From Betaproteobacteria bacterium RBG_16_58_11 (GTDB lineage: Bacteria > Pseudomonadota > Gammaproteobacteria > Burkholderiales > Thiobacteraceae): a stretch of DNA of 16,135 nucleotides. The translations under genes were made by a program, and so were the position numbers. The stretch spans positions 4,720 through 20,854 of the forward strand of contig MEQN01000083.1 in NCBI GenBank assembly GCA_001770235.1, read 5' to 3'. The notes beneath the pieces were generated by a model. It saw nothing but the letters and a program-made list of their open reading frames with translations. It did not search any database and was not told the origin of the DNA. This document shows, piece after piece, positions 6,115 to 13,933 of this stretch. Each line of letters starts with the position of its first letter. Positions within the stretch are counted from its first letter, which is position 1.

Positions 6115-7512
6115 ATGCGTGCTTTTGTTTTATTGAATTTGTTCTTCATCACCTTCGCCGCTTCCGCAGCGGATTCCTTGCCGGTTGCGCAAGCTTTGTA
6201 TCAAGCCGGGGCGCCGCAATTGGCCTATGCGCGGGTGGTGCGCGATCAGCCGGAAAAGTCCGAGATAGCAGGCTGGTACGATTGGGAGTCATTGCGGCTG
6301 ACGCTGCTCTCCGATACGCATCGTCCGGCCGAAATCATCGAGCGCGCGAAGCGCTATCCCAAAAATGCGCCGCGCGAATTCCAACAAAAATCTCTGGGCC
6401 ATGCAGCATGGGCGCACCTTGAAATGCAACAAGGCGTTGCGGCGCGCGCCTTGCTGGCGCGGCTGCTTTGGCGCTTCGAGCTCAACCCCGCCGATCATCA
6501 ATGGGCGCGGCGCTTGGTGATCCGCTCCTATCTGATCGAGCACAAGGCCGATGAAGCCTACCGCGCCATGCTGCGTTACCAGCAAGATTTTCAGCCGCTG
6601 CCGAAAGAAGTGGCGGCGGAATTCGCCCAAGGGCTGCTGCGCGAAGACCATGCGACCGAAGCCATGACTTGGCTGGCCGAGCTGGACCCCGCAAACCCCG
6701 CGACCCTGGCGCTGCAAATGAAGCTCGGCTTGATCGCGCCGGACGCGGCTATCGCACAAGCGCGCGCAGCGCTGCAAAAGCAGCCTGCTGCCACGGCCTA
6801 TGCCGCCCTCATCGCCGATGGCGCTGAAATGTTGCAAGACAATCGGATGCAGATTGGCGCGTTGGAGCAATTATTGGGCCTCCCCGATGCGGCGGAGCAG
6901 ACGGAAGCGCAATTGTGGCGCGCTTACTTAAAAGAAGCGCAAAGCCTGGGTAATCGTGCGCAGTTATTGCAAGGCGATGATGCTTCATGGCTGGAGCTGG
7001 CCTTGCGCACCGAGACGAGCGATGCGCTTGGCGCGCGTTCGCTCTTTGCTTATGTCGCACAGCAAGGTGCGAGCATCGGCGTGCGCGAGACCGCGCTCAG
7101 CCGGCTCTATGCGGCGCTGCTGAATGCGCAACTGGATGAGGCGGCGGTGCGGCTGTTCAATTCCTCGGTATGGGGTGAAAAGGTTTCCGCGTCGCAGTTG
7201 GAGCGGCTTGTCACGCGGGCGGCCGATGGCCTGCCGGAGCCGGCGGCGCGCAAGCTGTATTTCAGCGCTGGCCGCGTATTGGAAGCGCGCCAGGACGCCA
7301 TCGGCGCGGCGGATTATTACGCGCAAGCGGTGTTGAAGAGCGATCTGCGCGTGCCCGATCTGTTGGCGATGCAGGCTTTGCAGCGTGCCGTGGCCACGCT
7401 GGAGCGCGCCGGATTCAAGGGCGACGCCATACAATTTTATCGCAGCGCAATTTCGCAAAAGGAGCCGGTGAAAAAGGCCCCGCCATCGAAACCGGTCAAG
7501 CGAAAAAAATGA
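6115..7512 (+). CDS. Exported helical-repeat (TPR-like) protein of unknown function
   Basis: I do not recognise a named family. The 465-residue protein begins with a signal peptide (MRAFVLLNLFFITFAASAAD), probably cut after ASA near residue 18. The rest is almost entirely alpha-helical and rich in alanine, leucine and paired-helix segments (for example YQAGAPQLAYARVV and AADYYAQAVLKSDLR), in the style of TPR or SEL1-like periplasmic scaffolds. The C-terminus is very basic and proline-rich (KKAPPSKPVKRKK). A TAGAAT hexamer (6103-6108) ends six bases before the ATG, and no Shine-Dalgarno is evident; if it is a -10 box the message would be almost leaderless, but no -35 is visible. The gene overlaps ogt by ATGA, so the two are co-expressed. 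Confidence 0.8.
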   Translation: MRAFVLLNLFFITFAASAADSLPVAQALYQAGAPQLAYARVVRDQPEKSEIAGWYDWESLRLTLLSDTHRPAEIIERAKRYPKNAPREFQQKSLGHAAWAHLEMQQGVAARALLARLLWRFELNPADHQWARRLVIRSYLIEHKADEAYRAMLRYQQDFQPLPKEVAAEFAQGLLREDHATEAMTWLAELDPANPATLALQMKLGLIAPDAAIAQARAALQKQPAATAYAALIADGAEMLQDNRMQIGALEQLLGLPDAAEQTEAQLWRAYLKEAQSLGNRAQLLQGDDASWLELALRTETSDALGARSLFAYVAQQGASIGVRETALSRLYAALLNAQLDEAAVRLFNSSVWGEKVSASQLERLVTRAADGLPEPAARKLYFSAGRVLEARQDAIGAADYYAQAVLKSDLRVPDLLAMQALQRAVATLERAGFKGDAIQFYRSAISQKEPVKKAPPSKPVKRKK

Positions 7513-7988
7513 AAGCGGCAGGCCGCTATGCAGCGAAATACCCGACGCCGTTCGCGGTGCTGGGCCTCCGTGTGGAAGAAGACAAGCTGGCCGGCATCGA
7601 TTTTCTGCCGATCGATGAAGCCACCCTGGCTCCGGGCGATGCGCTGGCGCGTCAGGTTTGTGAACAAATTGAAGCCTATTTGCACGACCCGGATTTTCAG
7701 TTTGATTTGCCGCTGCGGCAATCTCCCACCCCGCATCAAATGAAAGTGTGGCAAGCCTTGCGCGCCATCCCGCGCGGCCAAGCCACGACCTATGGCGCGC
7801 TTGCGCAACAATTGGGCTCCAGCCCGCGCGCGGTGGGGCAGGCGTGCGGATCCAATCCGCTTCCCCTCATCATCCCTTGCCATCGCGTGGTGGCAAAAAA
7901 CGGCGCCGGCGGATTCATGCATCATGCCAGCGGCGCGCCGCTGGCGATCAAGGACTGGCTACTACGCCATGAGGGCTACCAGCGCTAA
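7509..7988 (+). CDS. ogt: Methylated-DNA-protein-cysteine S-methyltransferase
   Basis: This 159-residue suicide repair protein moves alkyl groups from O6-alkylguanine (and O4-alkylthymine) in DNA to its own cysteine. The active-site motif PCHRV is at residues 123-127 with acceptor Cys124. The DNA-binding helix-turn-helix region carries GQATTYGALAQQLGSSPRAVGQA, with Arg107 as the likely arginine finger, and the C-terminal GGFMHHASGAPLAIKDWLL is usual for the family. The short N-terminal domain and lack of an AdaA domain make it Ogt-like rather than Ada. Its ATG overlaps the previous stop (ATGA), and xerD begins five bases after its stop, so the three genes probably form one transcript. Confidence 0.92.
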   Translation: MKAAGRYAAKYPTPFAVLGLRVEEDKLAGIDFLPIDEATLAPGDALARQVCEQIEAYLHDPDFQFDLPLRQSPTPHQMKVWQALRAIPRGQATTYGALAQQLGSSPRAVGQACGSNPLPLIIPCHRVVAKNGAGGFMHHASGAPLAIKDWLLRHEGYQR

Positions 7989-7993
7989 CGGCC

Positions 7994-8896
7994 ATGCCGA
8001 CTGAAAGCGACGCTATTCAGGCCGTGCTCGATGAGTTCAGCGATGCCTTGTGGCTGGAAGAGGGCTTATCGAAAAACACCTTGGTCAGCTATCGGCGCGA
8101 TGTGGCGAAACTGGCTGCTTGGTTAGCGCTGCGGGGCATTACTTTGTACAGCGCGACCCATGCCGATTTGCTGGAATTTCTGGCGCAACACGCGCCGCGC
8201 ATGAAAGCCAGCAGCACCGGGCGGCTGCTTTCCAGCGTGCGGCGCTTCTATCAGTACACGCTGCGCCAAGGCAAAATTCAAGCCGATCCTTCGCTGCAAA
8301 TCGAGCGGCCGAAGCTGCCGCGCGGGCTGCCCAAAAGCTTGTCCGAAGCCGAAGTCGAGTCATTGATCAATGCGCCGAATCTCGATACCGCACTGGGGGT
8401 GCGTGATCGGGCGATGATCGAAACGCTCTACGCCAGCGGCTTGCGCGTTTCCGAATTGGTAAATCTTAAAATCTCCGAAGTCAGCCAAGACGTGGGCGTG
8501 GTGCGCGTCATGGGCAAGGGCTCGAAAGAACGCCTGGTGCCGCTGGGGGAAGAGGCGCTGGATTGGGTGAAGCGCTATTTGGCTGGCGCGCGCGCGGAGT
8601 TGCTCAAGGGCCGGCAAACCGACGCCTTGTTTGTGACCGGCCGCGGCGGCGCCATGACGCGCCAAATGTTTTGGCATCTGATCAAGCGCCATGCCCTGCA
8701 TGCCGGTATCGGCAAACCGCTCTCACCGCATACCTTGCGCCATGCTTTCGCCACGCATTTGCTGAATCACGGCGCCGATCTGCGGGTGGTGCAAATGCTG
8801 CTCGGCCACGCCGATATTTCCACGACCCAGATTTATACCCACGTCGCGCGCGAGCGGCTCAAGCAGTTGCACGCGCAGCATCATCCGCGGGGGTGA
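7994..8896 (+). CDS. xerD: Site-specific tyrosine recombinase XerD
   Basis: This 300-residue recombinase resolves chromosome dimers at dif together with XerC and FtsK. The N-terminal SAM-like core-binding domain spans about 10-95. The catalytic domain has all expected residues: Arg151 (GLRVSEL), Lys175 (GKGSKER), His246 and Arg249 (HTLRHAFATH), His272 (LLGHADISTT) and nucleophile Tyr281 (QIYTHVARERL). These lie two or three positions from their E. coli XerD counterparts. The tail LHAQHHPRG and the segment LNHGADLRVVQMLLGH are typical of XerD rather than XerC. The gene follows ogt by five bases and converges on folB with 26 bases between stops and no visible terminator. It is a housekeeping integrase, not a sign of a mobile element. 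Confidence 0.93.
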   Translation: MPTESDAIQAVLDEFSDALWLEEGLSKNTLVSYRRDVAKLAAWLALRGITLYSATHADLLEFLAQHAPRMKASSTGRLLSSVRRFYQYTLRQGKIQADPSLQIERPKLPRGLPKSLSEAEVESLINAPNLDTALGVRDRAMIETLYASGLRVSELVNLKISEVSQDVGVVRVMGKGSKERLVPLGEEALDWVKRYLAGARAELLKGRQTDALFVTGRGGAMTRQMFWHLIKRHALHAGIGKPLSPHTLRHAFATHLLNHGADLRVVQMLLGHADISTTQIYTHVARERLKQLHAQHHPRG

Positions 8897-8922
8897 AACA
8901 CTACACTAGGCGATGCCGGGCG

Positions 8923-9279
8923 TCAGGATTGGCTGCCCCGCTCGATGGTGAGTCCCACACGCTTGATATGGCGCAGCATGCCGAGTTTGGTGAGGCTGAT
9001 GCGCACCCAGGGCGATTTGAAATCGGTGCGAATCAGATGCGCGATATGTTCGGCCAGCGCTTCCAGCAGATCAAAATGTTTTTGCTTCACGCTGGCTTCG
9101 ATGGCTTGCACCACTTTGCCGTAGTCGATGGTGTCTTCCACGCGGTCGGTTTCACCCGCGCGGCCGGCGGGCAGGCCGATCTCGATATCGAGCTGAATCG
9201 TCTGCGGCAAATGCCGCTCCCATTCATAGATGCCGATCACCAACTCCAATTTGTATTCGTGCAGGAATATAACGTCCAC
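8923..9279 (-). CDS. folB: Dihydroneopterin aldolase FolB, GTG start
   Basis: FolB converts 7,8-dihydroneopterin to 6-hydroxymethyl-7,8-dihydropterin and glycolaldehyde in folate synthesis. From GTG 9279 the protein has 118 residues beginning MDVIFLHEYKLELVIGIYEW, matching the family start. Expected active-site residues are present: Glu21 (YEWER), Tyr53 (IDYGKV) and Lys98 (SLTKLG). The C-terminal SPWVRISLTK and TIERG are conserved. The frame is open further upstream to an ATG at 9351, but that would overlap the divergent plsY start and add residues absent from homologues. No strong Shine-Dalgarno precedes the GTG. The folB/plsY divergent pair is a conserved arrangement in proteobacteria. Confidence 0.93.
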   Translation of the reverse strand: MDVIFLHEYKLELVIGIYEWERHLPQTIQLDIEIGLPAGRAGETDRVEDTIDYGKVVQAIEASVKQKHFDLLEALAEHIAHLIRTDFKSPWVRISLTKLGMLRHIKRVGLTIERGSQS

Positions 9280-9328
9280 GGGGATTTTTGCGTAGAATGA
9301 AAAAGGAGGCAATTTTAAGGCTTTTCTC

Positions 9329-9931
9329 ATGGGCACGATAGCGTTAATCATTCTGGCTTATTTGATCGGATCACTCTCTTTCGCGGTGCTGGTGAGCCGT
9401 GCGTTCGGGCTGCCCGATCCGCGCTCTTATGGCTCCGGCAACCCGGGGGCGACCAATGTCATGCGCAGCGGCAAAAAGGCCGCCGCCGTATTGACCTTGC
9501 TCGGCGACGGCGCGAAGGGCTGGTGCGCGGTATTTCTGGCGCAACAACTGGCGCCGGGCTGGGGGGCGGGCGATCCCGGCATTGCCGCCGCCGCATTGGC
9601 CGTGTTCATCGGGCATATCTACCCGGTGTTCTTCGGATTCAAGGGCGGCAAGGGCGTGGCCACCGCCGCCGGCATCTTGTTCGCGCTCAATGTTTGGCTG
9701 GGATTGGCCGTAGCGGCTACTTGGCTGCTGACTTTTGCCTTGAGCCGTTATTCGTCTTTGTCCGCGCTGGTGGCGTCCGCGCTCGCACCGTTGTACGCGA
9801 ATTTTTTCTTGAGCAAGCTTTATGTCGGGATGGCGATCGTGCTATCCGGCTTGCTGATTTGGCGGCATCGCGCGAATATCCAAAAACTGCTGCAAGGCAA
9901 GGAAGGCAGCTTTAAGAAAGCACAGGAGTGA
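9329..9931 (+). CDS. plsY: Glycerol-3-phosphate acyltransferase PlsY
   Basis: This 200-residue integral membrane enzyme transfers acyl groups from acyl-phosphate (made by PlsX) to glycerol-3-phosphate, giving lysophosphatidate, the first step of phospholipid synthesis. Motif GSGNPGATN is at 35-43 and the glycine-rich loop KGGKGVAT starts at 105. Hydrophobic segments cover most of the remainder, with the usual basic tail. TAAGG (9316-9320) lies eight bases before the ATG. A stronger AGGAGG (9304-9309) is 19 bases away, too far to act directly. A TAGAAT (9293-9298) could be the -10 box. The 3' end provides the AGGAG that initiates the next gene. Confidence 0.94.
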   Translation: MGTIALIILAYLIGSLSFAVLVSRAFGLPDPRSYGSGNPGATNVMRSGKKAAAVLTLLGDGAKGWCAVFLAQQLAPGWGAGDPGIAAAALAVFIGHIYPVFFGFKGGKGVATAAGILFALNVWLGLAVAATWLLTFALSRYSSLSALVASALAPLYANFFLSKLYVGMAIVLSGLLIWRHRANIQKLLQGKEGSFKKAQE

Positions 9932-9936
9932 AAGAC

Positions 9937-10731
9937 ATGGCCTGGTTTCAGAAAGAAATGGATTATGCGCGCGAGAGCTTGGTCAAAGTCTCCGAGAGCG
10001 CGATAGATCGCGCCGCCGACAAACTCAATGGCGTCGTGCGCGACGGCATCGAGCATGCCAGCACGGAGTTGCGCGAAGTGGTCGAGAGCACCAGCCAGCA
10101 AATCGATGCCAAACTCGATAAAATTTCCGATGAGTTGCACAGCCAGCGCCAGTTCACGAAGAGCGACGTGAAGGAGTTGGTCGATTACGCGGCGGACAAA
10201 CTGGGCGTGACCATCGACGACCGGGTGCATGTGATGAAGCAGGAAATCACCGCACTGGTGCAAGAAAAAGTGGAATATTTCAAGCACGAGGTCGATTCGT
10301 TTTTTGTCCAGCGCCAACAAGACATCGCGCGTGAACGGCGGCGCTTGTTCATGAATATTTTCATCGCAGTGGGCGCCTCGTTCCTGATGGGCGGCGTGTC
10401 ACTCATTTACCACCGCTATTCGGCCGGAACGGTCGATTTATTCGGCATCTTCCGCATCGTGTTCATCTCGCTCGCCGCAGGCTATTTAGCCTACATGGCC
10501 GCGACCATGCTGCGCCGCTACCGGCAGATGACCGAGCACAAAAAAGACGTCATGTTCCTGGCGATGAAATACTGGGGTTTTCTGCGGCCTGAAAGCATCT
10601 TCGGGCATTTGCTGCTGATCGTGCTGCTCTTGGTGCTGTATGCGGTGATGTTTTACCCGGAATTGTTGGTTCAACTGACGGGCAACGAGACGCTGGGCAG
10701 GTGGGTGAATACCTTGCACGGCAAGCCGTGA
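9937..10731 (+). CDS. Coiled-coil membrane protein of unknown function, coupled to plsY
   Basis: I do not recognise a named family. ATG 9937 is chosen because AGGAG (9924-9928), inside the plsY end, lies eight bases upstream; a GTG at 9928 overlapping the plsY stop is possible. The 264-residue protein has no signal peptide. Residues 1-135 are charged, helical and probably amphipathic or coiled coil, with repeated patterns such as IDRAADKLNGVV and VDYAADKLGVTI. Three hydrophobic segments follow (about 138-158, 169-191 and 221-243), with a basic stretch (RRYRQMTEHKKD) between the second and third. The long helical N-terminus is probably cytoplasmic. Its link to plsY suggests a role at the membrane, but no function can be assigned. 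Confidence 0.8.
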   Translation: MAWFQKEMDYARESLVKVSESAIDRAADKLNGVVRDGIEHASTELREVVESTSQQIDAKLDKISDELHSQRQFTKSDVKELVDYAADKLGVTIDDRVHVMKQEITALVQEKVEYFKHEVDSFFVQRQQDIARERRRLFMNIFIAVGASFLMGGVSLIYHRYSAGTVDLFGIFRIVFISLAAGYLAYMAATMLRRYRQMTEHKKDVMFLAMKYWGFLRPESIFGHLLLIVLLLVLYAVMFYPELLVQLTGNETLGRWVNTLHGKP

Positions 10732-10831
10732 CTGTTTTGAAGCCACGGATAGGCCCGGAAATTTATTCGCCAGCCTGCCAACGGGGGTATAGAGGCGCCA
10801 CTAAGTCAATCATCTTGTGAGAAGCTTTTGA

Positions 10832-11416
10832 ATGAATGAAGACCTTGCCCTCTATGAAGCAATCTCCCAGTACGCAGTATTGCCGAAAGATGAATGGCGG
10901 CATTTAAGCGAACGGATAAGGCGAAGACGGTTTGAGCCGGGGGTTTTCCTGATTCGGGCAGGCGATATGTCAGGCGAGTTTCACTTCATATCCAAGGGTC
11001 TGGTGCAGTTGTCGTACCCCAAGAATGAAGGGCAGGCGGCGGTTAAAAGTTTTGCACAAGAGAGGGAAATGACTGGGCCGCTTTTGGCATGGCTGGCAAA
11101 TGAACCTAGTCCGCTAGATATCCGCGTTATTGAATGCTCAGAAACAATGGCGTTTTCGTCTGTTTTATTACCGGATTTGCTACGCCGCCACCCCGCCTGG
11201 GGAAAAATTGTCAGTGGGTACATTCAGCACCTTGCAAGAAGAATGGAGAACCGGGCAAGAAGCTTCATTGGATATACCCCGGAAAAAAGGTATATCAACT
11301 TCTTGAGGGACGAATCATCGCTGGGTAATCGATTACCCCTTAATCAGGTCGCAGCTTATCTTGGTATTACCGACGTATCGCTTTCCAGAATTCGCCGACG
11401 GCTTAACAATCGTTAA
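10832..11416 (+). CDS. Crp/Fnr-family transcriptional regulator
   Basis: This 194-residue protein has an N-terminal cyclic-nucleotide-binding-type beta roll (about 20-110, including FEPGVFLIRAGDMSGEFHFI and SKGLVQLSYP), a dimerisation helix (about 117-142) and a compact C-terminal helix-turn-helix (about 167-192, LPLNQVAAYLGITDVSLSRI). The short DNA-binding end, ending a few residues after SRIRRRL, is typical of the group that also contains many regulators of stress and catabolic genes. The FNR N-terminal cysteine cluster is missing, so it is not an oxygen sensor of that type; the cAMP-contacting RS pair of CRP is also not apparent. GAGAAG (10819-10824) lies seven bases before the ATG. Base composition is more AT-rich than in neighbouring core genes. 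It may control the MBL gene downstream. Confidence 0.85.
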   Translation: MNEDLALYEAISQYAVLPKDEWRHLSERIRRRRFEPGVFLIRAGDMSGEFHFISKGLVQLSYPKNEGQAAVKSFAQEREMTGPLLAWLANEPSPLDIRVIECSETMAFSSVLLPDLLRRHPAWGKIVSGYIQHLARRMENRARSFIGYTPEKRYINFLRDESSLGNRLPLNQVAAYLGITDVSLSRIRRRLNNR

Positions 11417-11458
11417 GGCGCGCCGATCACGAAGCGGGTAGTCTGGATATGCGGAAAA

Positions 11459-11514
11459 AATCTACCCGGAGACGAAAATGCTGAAAGCCTCGTAAGCCGG
11501 CACCTCGTGCCGGC
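11459..11514 (+). promoter_or_regulatory. Possible leader: five-codon mini-ORF followed by a GC-rich hairpin
   Basis: GGAG (11468-11471) precedes an ATG at 11478 that opens a five-codon frame (MLKAS, TAA 11493-11495). Immediately after the stop, GCCGGCAC (11496-11503) pairs perfectly with GTGCCGGC (11507-11514) around CTC. No T-run follows, so it is not an intrinsic terminator. Position, between the Crp-type regulator and the lipoprotein gene, suggests either a short attenuating leader or a REP-like palindrome. Translation of the mini-ORF is unproven. Confidence 0.35.
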
Positions 11515-11554
11515 CAATAGACGCTAACGCATGCACAAGCCAAGGATCGATAAG

Positions 11555-12517
11555 GTGCGATACAAAAATCATGTGGTAACTGCTTTTCTTCTTTTGCCTG
11601 CCCTGGCTGTCTTCGGGTGTGGCGCGATTAATGTTTCCCAATATTCTGGTGATTTGGCCTTTGCAAAAGATATGCGGTTGCAATTACCCAAGCGACTACC
11701 GGACGTTTCGTTTTCGATCATCAAAACGGCGGAATCTAAAACACTGGAGGCATTCTTTTATAGCGGCGGGAGTTGGACGACAGCGCGAGTGGGAGCGCAC
11801 TCTGCCATACTGGTACGCCATCCCCTGGGAGCCTTCCTATTTGATACCGGGCTGGGGAATAACGTTGATGAGCAGTTTCAGGAAAACATGCCGTTCTGGC
11901 TCAAGCCATTCATGGCTTACCAAAAATTTGGTTCCGCTCAGGTTCTGTTAGCGGAGGAAGTAAAGAAAAATCCGATCCGGACAATCATTTTGTCGCATTT
12001 ACACTGGGACCACGCGAGCGGCATTAATGATTTTCCAGATGCCGAGGTTTGGACCACCAGGCAAGAATACGATTGGGCCATGGGGCCAGGCGCGCCGGAA
12101 GGCCGCTACATCCAGTCGCAATTCTCGGGTAAAGAAGTCAAGTGGCGATTTATCCAGTTCGAGCAGGTTCCGTATGAAAACTTTGAGCAAAGCTTAGATG
12201 TATTTCGTGATGGCAGTGTTGTGCTTGTCCCCTTGCCTGGGCATGCGCCCGGCGCCATCGGCATGTTCGTGAACCTGAGATCCGGGAAGAGGCTATTTGC
12301 TGCGGGCGACACGACGTGGACACTAGAAGGCTTCCAGTTACCCGCCCATAAATTCTGGATATCAAGCCTTTTGGTTGACCACGATAAGCGCGAAACAGAA
12401 CAAGCAATTCTCAAAGTGCGCCGACTGATGCAGGAATACCCCCAAATGCTTATTGTGCCGACACATGATGAAAAGGCCCAAGGAAACATTGGATTCTTCC
12501 CGCGTTTTTTTCGTTAG
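11555..12517 (+). CDS. Metallo-beta-lactamase-fold hydrolase, probable lipoprotein
   Basis: From GTG 11555 the protein has 320 residues. GTG is preferred because AAGGA (11542-11546) lies eight bases before it, and it gives a clean signal peptide, MRYKNHVVTAFLLLPALAVF, followed by a lipobox-like VFGC (Cys22). An ATG at 11531 would add eight residues and has no Shine-Dalgarno. The metal site of the fold is complete: H148-x-H150-x-D152-H153 (SHLHWDHASG), His230 (PGHAPG), Asp252 (AAGDTTW) and His304 (PTHDE). This sequence style fits the lactonase/glyoxalase-like branch (AHL-lactonase relatives) rather than true beta-lactamases. The substrate cannot be read from sequence; a lactone or ester outside the cytoplasm is plausible. 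It lies 138 bases after the Crp-type gene, and both are AT-richer than the core genes around them. Confidence 0.88.
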   Translation: MRYKNHVVTAFLLLPALAVFGCGAINVSQYSGDLAFAKDMRLQLPKRLPDVSFSIIKTAESKTLEAFFYSGGSWTTARVGAHSAILVRHPLGAFLFDTGLGNNVDEQFQENMPFWLKPFMAYQKFGSAQVLLAEEVKKNPIRTIILSHLHWDHASGINDFPDAEVWTTRQEYDWAMGPGAPEGRYIQSQFSGKEVKWRFIQFEQVPYENFEQSLDVFRDGSVVLVPLPGHAPGAIGMFVNLRSGKRLFAAGDTTWTLEGFQLPAHKFWISSLLVDHDKRETEQAILKVRRLMQEYPQMLIVPTHDEKAQGNIGFFPRFFR

Positions 12518-12541
12518 TATTAAATGTTCACGCCATCTGTC

Positions 12542-12600
12542 AGATCACGTCTGATCTACTACGCTTTACTCATGTTTATCGGTGTTCAACCGTGATTTTT
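12542..12600. terminator. Weak hairpins between convergent MBL and tsaD genes
   Basis: AGATCA (12542-12547) pairs with TGATCT (12552-12557) around CGTC. Further on, CGGT (12580-12583) and ACCG (12589-12592) flank GTTCA, followed by TGATTTTTT. The second could be a weak terminator for the MBL gene. Stems are short, so this is tentative. Confidence 0.35.
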
Positions 12601-13604
12601 TATTCAGGCGCTTCCAGTTCCGCCAAATCCCAGCGCGGCTTCACGCTGAAGTCATAGCGCGCATCCGCATGCTTCTGCCGCATCGCGCCGGCGAAGGCGA
12701 TCATGGCGCCGTTGTCGGTGCAAAATTCCAGTTTCGGGTAATACACCGCCGCGCCCAGCGCCGGCACGGCTTGGCTTAAGCGTTCGCGCAAGCGTGCATT
12801 GGCGCCGACACCGCCGGCGACGATGAGACGAGTCAAGCCGGTTTGTTTCAAGGCGGCGACGGCCTTCGCGGCCAGCACGCCGGTGATGGCTTCCTGCACC
12901 TCGGCGGCCAGGTTGGCGTGATTCACGGCAGCTTGTTTCGCCACGAGCATGACCGCCGTCTTCAAGCCGCTGAAGCTGAAATTCAGATCGCCGCTATGGA
13001 GCATCGGCCGCGGCAGTTTGTAGTGCCCGATCTGGCCGGTCTGGGCCAACTTCGCCAGCGCCGGGCCGCCGGGGTAGCCCAAGCCCATCAATTTCGCGCT
13101 TTTGTCGAAGGCTTCGCCGGCGGCGTCGTCCAAGGTTTCGCCCAGGAGTTGATATTGGCCCACGCCATCCACCCGCATCAACTGCGTATGGCCGCCGGAG
13201 ACCAAGAGCGCGACGAAGGGAAAAGCCGGCGGGTCAGGTTCGAGCAAGGGCGCTAACAAGTGCCCTTCCAAATGATGCACGCCAACGATGGGAAGCTTCA
13301 GCGCAAAACCCAGGCTGGCGGCGATGGAAGCGCCTACCAGCAAGGCCCCGGCCAGGCCCGGGCCTTCGGTATAGGCGATGGCGGAGAGGTCGGTCAACTC
13401 CATCCCGGCTTGATCCAATACTTGCCGGGTCAAGGGCAATACGCGCCGGATGTGGTCGCGCGAGGCCAGTTCGGGCACCACGCCGCCATATTCTTCATGC
13501 ATATGGACTTGAGAATACAAGGCGTGGGAGAGCAGGCCGCTCTCGGTGTCATAGAGCGCGATACCGGTCTCGTCGCAGGAGGTTTCGATGCCCAGAACTA
13601 ACAT
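12600..13604 (-). CDS. tsaD: tRNA threonylcarbamoyladenosine transferase subunit TsaD
   Basis: TsaD, with TsaB and TsaE, transfers the threonylcarbamoyl group to A37 of ANN-decoding tRNAs. The 334-residue length is usual. The start [19 protein letters not shown] is the ASKHA-type ATP-binding strand-loop, [16 protein letters not shown] (36-51) is the family hallmark, His111 and His115 (HHLEGH) bind the metal, and [10 protein letters not shown] (133-142) and [15 protein letters not shown] complete the nucleotide site. The gene is divergent from rpsU, a classical arrangement in gamma- and betaproteobacteria. The ATG at 13604 has no strong Shine-Dalgarno. Confidence 0.96.
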   Translation of the reverse strand: MLVLGIETSCDETGIALYDTESGLLSHALYSQVHMHEEYGGVVPELASRDHIRRVLPLTRQVLDQAGMELTDLSAIAYTEGPGLAGALLVGASIAASLGFALKLPIVGVHHLEGHLLAPLLEPDPPAFPFVALLVSGGHTQLMRVDGVGQYQLLGETLDDAAGEAFDKSAKLMGLGYPGGPALAKLAQTGQIGHYKLPRPMLHSGDLNFSFSGLKTAVMLVAKQAAVNHANLAAEVQEAITGVLAAKAVAALKQTGLTRLIVAGGVGANARLRERLSQAVPALGAAVYYPKLEFCTDNGAMIAFAGAMRQKHADARYDFSVKPRWDLAELEAPE

Positions 13605-13638
13605 GGGCCGGGATTTTAGCCCAAAAGCGCGACCGGTC

Positions 13639-13667
13639 TTGGAAAAACTTGGTTTAGCTGGTAGAAT
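13639..13667 (+). promoter_or_regulatory. Sigma-70 promoter of rpsU
   Basis: TTGGAA (13639-13644) and TAGAAT (13662-13667) are 17 bases apart. The predicted start is about 40 bases upstream of the rpsU ATG. GCGCGC follows the -10 box, a GC-rich discriminator as seen at growth-rate-controlled promoters. Confidence 0.65.
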
Positions 13668-13715
13668 GCGCGCTTTTCTGATTTTGACAGCGATTTTTCA
13701 GATAGGGGTTGTTGC

Positions 13716-13928
13716 ATGGCGATCGTTCGCGTGAAGGAAAATGAGCCGTTTGACGTGGCACTGCGCCGCTTCAAGCGCACCATTGAAAAGACCGGCCTCT
13801 TGACCGAGCTGCGCGCTCGCGAGTTCTATGAGAAGCCCACTTCGGAGCGCAAGCGCAAGCTGGCCGCCGCGGTAAAGCGCCACTACAAGCGCATCCGTAG
13901 CCAGACGTTGCCGCCCAAACTGTACTAA
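13716..13928 (+). CDS. rpsU: 30S ribosomal protein S21
   Basis: This 70-residue, very basic protein begins [20 protein letters not shown] and ends in the typical arginine/lysine-rich helix ([18 protein letters not shown]). S21 contacts the 3' end of 16S rRNA and helps start-site selection. AGGGG (13704-13708) lies seven bases before the ATG. In many relatives rpsU is followed by yqeY, dnaG and rpoD; here it ends at a terminator and faces a convergent, unrelated operon, so it is transcribed alone. Confidence 0.97.
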   Translation: MAIVRVKENEPFDVALRRFKRTIEKTGLLTELRAREFYEKPTSERKRKLAAAVKRHYKRIRSQTLPPKLY

Positions 13929-13933
13929 CGCTT

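Noticed and set aside
7994..8896. Tyrosine recombinase as a sign of a phage or genomic island
   Set aside because: All features are those of housekeeping XerD, and neither a tRNA gene, direct repeats nor other mobile genes lie near it.
8563..9300. 245-codon plus-strand open frame across xerD and folB
   Set aside because: It lies in another frame of xerD and antisense to folB; its translation is arginine/alanine-rich with no family resemblance, as expected of a shadow frame.
9304..9309. Perfect AGGAGG upstream of plsY
   Set aside because: It is 19 bases from the ATG, with no start codon at a suitable distance; TAAGG at 9316-9320 is better placed.
9280..9351. Upstream extension of folB to an ATG at 9351
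   Set aside because: It would run through the divergent plsY start and adds residues not found in FolB; the GTG at 9279 restores the family N-terminus.
10741..10831. FNR/CRP-type binding box upstream of the Crp-family gene
   Set aside because: TCAATCATCTTGTGA looks suggestive but is not a convincing inverted repeat of either consensus.
11323..11338. 16-bp perfect palindrome GGGTAATCGATTACCC
   Set aside because: It lies inside the Crp-type coding region and encodes normal residues before the helix-turn-helix. About 0.25 such palindromes are expected by chance in a window this size, so I do not call it an operator.
11496..11530. Possible integron attC site before the MBL gene
   Set aside because: The hairpin is symmetrical and the flanking bases do not supply paired RYYYAAC/GTTRRRY core sites; there is no integrase of integron type nearby.
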